Assembly: GCA_015222065.1 (NCBI GenBank)
Contig: JADFUQ010000470.1
Span: 1-8,726 of the forward strand
Direction of reading: 5' to 3'
Length of the DNA stretch: 8,726 nt
Origin: Bacteroidota bacterium
GTDB taxonomy: Bacteria > Bacteroidota > Bacteroidia > Bacteroidales > VadinHA17
This document shows, one piece after another, positions 6,934 through 8,726 of the stretch; position 1 is the first letter of the stretch, and each line of letters begins with the position of its first letter. Below the pieces are notes generated by a model that was not told the DNA's origin, ran no database searches, and saw only the letters and a list, made by a program, of their open reading frames with translations. Position numbers and translations under genes: made by a program.

Positions 6934-7809
6934 ATGATGAGAAAATCATTGAACAGTATGAACAACTATCTTTCGATGGTGAAGTTCAGTCATACAGTAT
7001 TTGCAATGCCCTTTGCCCTGATCGGCTTTTTTGTTGCAGTCCGCTTAACTAAAGCAGAACTTAACTATGTTACTTTTATCCTGGTAATTCTATGTATGAT
7101 CTTCGCCCGTAATGCAGCTATGGCTTTTAACAGGTATGCAGATAAAGAAATTGATGGAAAAAACCCCCGTACAGCTCTACGTGAAATTCCTGCCGGAATA
7201 ATTAAAGCCAGATCTGTACTACTCTTTGTCATCATCAATGTGATGCTGTTTTTTATTGCTACTTATTTTATCAACAGGCTCACATTCAGGCTATCACCTG
7301 TTGCAGTATTTATTATCCTGGGATATAGTTTTACAAAAAAATTCACATCACTCAGTCATCTTGTACTCGGTTTGGGCTTATCACTGGCGCCGATTGGTGC
7401 CTATCTGGCTGTAACAGGCAAGTTCAATATTATACCTGTCCTGTATTCATTGGTAGTGCTTTTCTGGGTAAGCGGATTCGATATTATCTATTCCTTACAG
7501 GATGAAAAATTTGATAAATCACTTCAACTCAAATCAATTCCGGCTGCTATAGGCAAGAAAAAAGCTATGTGGGTTTCGAACATATTTCATTTACTTGCTG
7601 CTGGTTTTGTAATAACACCCGGACTTATTGCTCACATGGGAGTTTACTATTGGATCGGATCTGCAATTTTTCTAATCTTACTTACCTATCAGCACTTCCT
7701 GGTAAAACCCAATGACCTGAGCCGAATTAATCTTGCATTCTTTACAACCAACGGCATAGCCAGTGTTATTTTCGCCCTTTTCACTATTCTTGATCTGTAC
7801 ATTAGTTAA
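6934..7809 (+). CDS. UbiA-family prenyltransferase (probable quinone-pathway enzyme)
   Basis: An integral membrane protein of 291 residues with eight or nine hydrophobic helices. Both Mg-diphosphate motifs of the UbiA superfamily are present: NRYADKEID at 66-74 (Asn66, Asp70, Asp74) and DIIYSLQDEKFD at 183-194 (Asp183, Asp190, Asp194). These bind the prenyl diphosphate donor. FSHTVFAMPFALIGF at 18-32 is also typical. Annotation pipelines often call such proteins 4-hydroxybenzoate polyprenyltransferase. In an organism of this type the aromatic acceptor is more likely part of menaquinone synthesis, perhaps the MqnP step of the futalosine route, but no other mqn or men gene is visible to decide this. 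It is last in the pheT operon, 18 nt after the macro-domain gene. Confidence 0.88.
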   Translation: MMRKSLNSMNNYLSMVKFSHTVFAMPFALIGFFVAVRLTKAELNYVTFILVILCMIFARNAAMAFNRYADKEIDGKNPRTALREIPAGIIKARSVLLFVIINVMLFFIATYFINRLTFRLSPVAVFIILGYSFTKKFTSLSHLVLGLGLSLAPIGAYLAVTGKFNIIPVLYSLVVLFWVSGFDIIYSLQDEKFDKSLQLKSIPAAIGKKKAMWVSNIFHLLAAGFVITPGLIAHMGVYYWIGSAIFLILLTYQHFLVKPNDLSRINLAFFTTNGIASVIFALFTILDLYIS

Positions 7810-7864
7810 GAAGAACATAGCTTCGTTAAAGTAATTAAAAAAGCAATATTCGATAAGTATTATG

Positions 7865-7913
7865 TTAATTTTGGTTATTCGTAAAGGCTAAGGCTAAGGC
7901 TGAGGCTAAGGGA
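7865..7913. repeat. Hexamer-array element, third copy (left arm)
   Basis: Bases 7865-7879 (TTAATTTTGGTTATT) match 3720-3734 at 13 of 15 positions. After a short spacer come AAGGCT, AAGGCT, AAGGCT, GAGGCT, AAGGGA (7884-7913), matching the array at 3741-3762 with one change over 23 bases. This is the same element in the same orientation as in the surE leader, more diverged at its outer end. Confidence 0.7.
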
Positions 7914-8053
7914 GTAAAGGTTTCTAATTGCACATATAAACTTTTTAGCCTTTATTCATACATAATTCTTATGCATTTATACTCCGTAAAATCTTTGTAT
8001 GCCATCTTTTATTATTCATGCCTCAAACTTTTAAAATCTCGTACCTTTCTTAA

Positions 8054-8112
8054 CCTCAGCCTTAGCCTTAGCCTCAGTCTTTGTTTTTACTAACGAAGTT
8101 AAATTCCGATAC
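8054..8112. repeat. Hexamer-array element, inverted copy with the 21-bp block
   Basis: CCTCAG, CCTTAG, CCTTAG, CCTCAG, TCTTTG (8054-8083) are followed by a short spacer and the reverse complement of the 21-bp block (8092-8112). Read on the minus strand, this has the same order as 3710-3762: 21-bp block, spacer, hexamers. It faces the arm at 7865-7913 across about 140 nt. Confidence 0.8.
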
Positions 8113-8181
8113 GTTAAAATAAATAACATTAAAAAATAATAACGTAATTAATAGGCTATGTTCTAATTTGTGTATCTTAAA

Positions 8182-8199
8182 CTAAACTAACTAACTAAA
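8182..8199. repeat. Short CTAA tetramer run
   Basis: CTAAACTAACTAACTAAA is a small imperfect tandem repeat of CTAA, near the start of the GTAG-module region. It is too short to interpret. Confidence 0.5.
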
Positions 8200-8200
8200 G

Positions 8201-8394
8201 TTTCGTCCCTGACGATTCATTGAAATATCCGGAGGTAGTTATCAGAATATACCGTGTAGCGGTTAAATTATTGTAGCACAGTATTAACAATAGTTAATTA
8301 TTCGCTGTAGGCGATAAATAATTAATAACGTTATCCTTGCATAAAACAAAAATCTACAGGTATATTATTTCCATTTCGGATGTAGCGCTAAATT
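8201..8394. repeat. Degenerate intergenic module region (GTAG motifs and hairpin)
   Basis: TGTAGCGGTTAAATT (8255-8269) recurs as TGTAGCGCTAAATT (8381-8394); TGTAGC also occurs at 8272, TGTAGGC at 8306 and GGTAG at 8234. A hairpin at 8294-8325 pairs TTAATTATT with AATAATTAA, plus CGC with GCG around a TGTAG loop. TTTCGTCCCTGACG (8201-8214) and ATTGTAGCACA (8270-8280) recall dispersed non-coding modules I have seen in environmental Bacteroidota genomes; this is memory and was not searched. Confidence 0.45.
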
Positions 8395-8424
8395 GATTTG
8401 AACAAAAATATTTTCGTAAATTTA
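8393..8424 (+). promoter_or_regulatory. Weak promoter candidate for the acetyltransferase gene
   Basis: TTG at 8393-8395, 21 nt, then TAAATTTA at 8417-8424, one base off TAnnTTTG. It would give a leader of about 60 nt. The DNA is very AT-rich here, so chance matches are likely. Confidence 0.3.
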
Positions 8425-8434
8425 AAGGCCTTTA
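8423..8434. promoter_or_regulatory. 12-bp palindrome, possible operator
   Basis: TAAAGGCCTTTA is a perfect 12-bp palindrome that overlaps the end of the candidate -7 element and the expected transcription start of the acetyltransferase gene. That is a natural place for a repressor, but no regulator gene is visible here and nothing else supports it. Confidence 0.25.
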
Positions 8435-8489
8435 TATAATCTTTTTTGATGAATAAATTATTGTTCAAAAAATTAATAAAAAAGCTAAA

Positions 8490-8726
8490 ATGAAAGTAAT
8501 TGATTTAACAGAGGAACATAAGAAGTTGTACTATGTATGCCTTGAGGATTGGTGTGATGAAATGAAAGAGGCAGGAAATCATAAGGAATGCTGGTATAAT
8601 AAGATGAAAAACAAAGGGCTTGGAGTAAAAATAGCTCTTGATAATAATGGCAAAGTTGGGGGTATGATTCAGTACATCCCTATTGAGTACTCTTCTGCAG
8701 ATGGAAAAGATCTGTATTTCATCAAT
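8490..8726 (+). CDS. GNAT-family N-acetyltransferase, partial (3' end outside window)
   Basis: The first 79 residues of a protein continuing past the right edge. It begins MKVIDLTEEH, followed by CLEDWCDEMKEAGNHKECWY at 18-36-type sequence and then VKIALDNNGKVGGMIQYIPI at 46-65. The last part has the form of the GNAT central strands beta2-beta3 with the turn DNNGKVGG. I recall close relatives annotated as GNAT acetyltransferases in anaerobic bacteria and archaea. The acetyl-CoA-binding loop should lie downstream, so the call rests on the N-terminal half alone and the substrate is unknown. No strong Shine-Dalgarno sequence precedes the ATG. The gene sits alone after the repeat-rich gap. Confidence 0.7.
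   Translation, partial: MKVIDLTEEHKKLYYVCLEDWCDEMKEAGNHKECWYNKMKNKGLGVKIALDNNGKVGGMIQYIPIEYSSADGKDLYFIN

Larger units (their letters stand above)
7812..8164. repeat. 353-bp segment bounded by 10-bp inverted repeats, MITE-like
   Basis: AGAACATAGC at 7812-7821 and its exact reverse complement GCTATGTTCT at 8155-8164 bound a segment with a second, nested inverted pair: an 18-bp perfect match at 7888-7905 and 8054-8071. No reading frame of note lies inside. The bases just outside the ends (TTAAGA and AATTTG) are not a target-site duplication. The left end starts 3 nt after the UbiA-family stop codon. A non-autonomous mobile element is one reading; two independently inserted repeat arms is another. 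Confidence 0.4.
7810..8489. other. 680-nt intergenic region without a gene, rich in repeats
   Basis: No convincing reading frame, tRNA or rRNA is found between the UbiA-family gene and the acetyltransferase gene. The region contains a 10-bp inverted repeat pair, two hexamer arrays in inverted orientation, the second copy of the 21-bp dispersed repeat, a CTAA tetramer run (8182-8199), a group of GTAG-containing modules with a hairpin (8201-8394), and a promoter candidate. No classical rho-independent terminator for the pheT operon was recognised. Confidence 0.75.

Noticed and set aside
7810..7860. Terminator after the UbiA-family gene
   Set aside because: Only a 4-bp GAAG/CTTC pairing is present with no U-run, too weak to call.
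8201..8400. tRNA or other classical structured RNA
   Set aside because: No cloverleaf, no T-loop-like motif and no CCA context; the hairpin is AT-rich and bulged.

Overview
The window reads as chromosomal DNA of a Bacteroidota bacterium, probably of the Bacteroidales/Marinilabiliales type; the order is an impression, not a test. Support comes from AT-rich DNA, a lipid A gene (so a Gram-negative outer membrane), promoter candidates of the Bacteroidota form (TTG, about 19-21 nt, TAnnTTTG), mostly weak Shine-Dalgarno signals, and a surE / small membrane protein / lpxB cluster. Most genes are housekeeping. The unusual signal lies in the gaps between them.

Layout. From 100 to 3701, four genes run leftward in the order surE, a 104-residue membrane protein, lpxB, and a SpoIID/LytB-domain protein. 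A strong promoter candidate for them lies at 3814-3843. From 3956 to 7809, three genes run rightward: pheT, a macro-domain hydrolase and a UbiA-family prenyltransferase, packed with 2 and 18 nt between them. The region 7810-8489 has no gene and is full of repeats. At 8490 a GNAT-type acetyltransferase begins and runs off the right edge.

How the genes relate. The leftward cluster is envelope-leaning: LpxB makes the lipid A disaccharide, the SpoIID-like protein is exported and probably acts on peptidoglycan, and the small protein is membrane-embedded. SurE is a nucleotidase that often sits near lpxB in this phylum. The rightward cluster joins a tRNA synthetase subunit, an ADP-ribose-type hydrolase and a probable quinone prenyltransferase. 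Their link looks like co-transcription rather than a shared pathway.

Repeats. Nearly every longer gap holds a degenerate short tandem repeat with a 6-, 7- or 8-nt unit (the 7-nt one at the left edge is arranged with a 21-nt period), and the families differ from gap to gap. One composite element, a conserved 17-21 bp block joined to an AAGGCT hexamer array with an inverted partner arm, occurs in the surE leader (3710-3800) and again between ubiA and the acetyltransferase gene (7865-8112). I see no CRISPR array, tRNA, rRNA, transposase or defence system.
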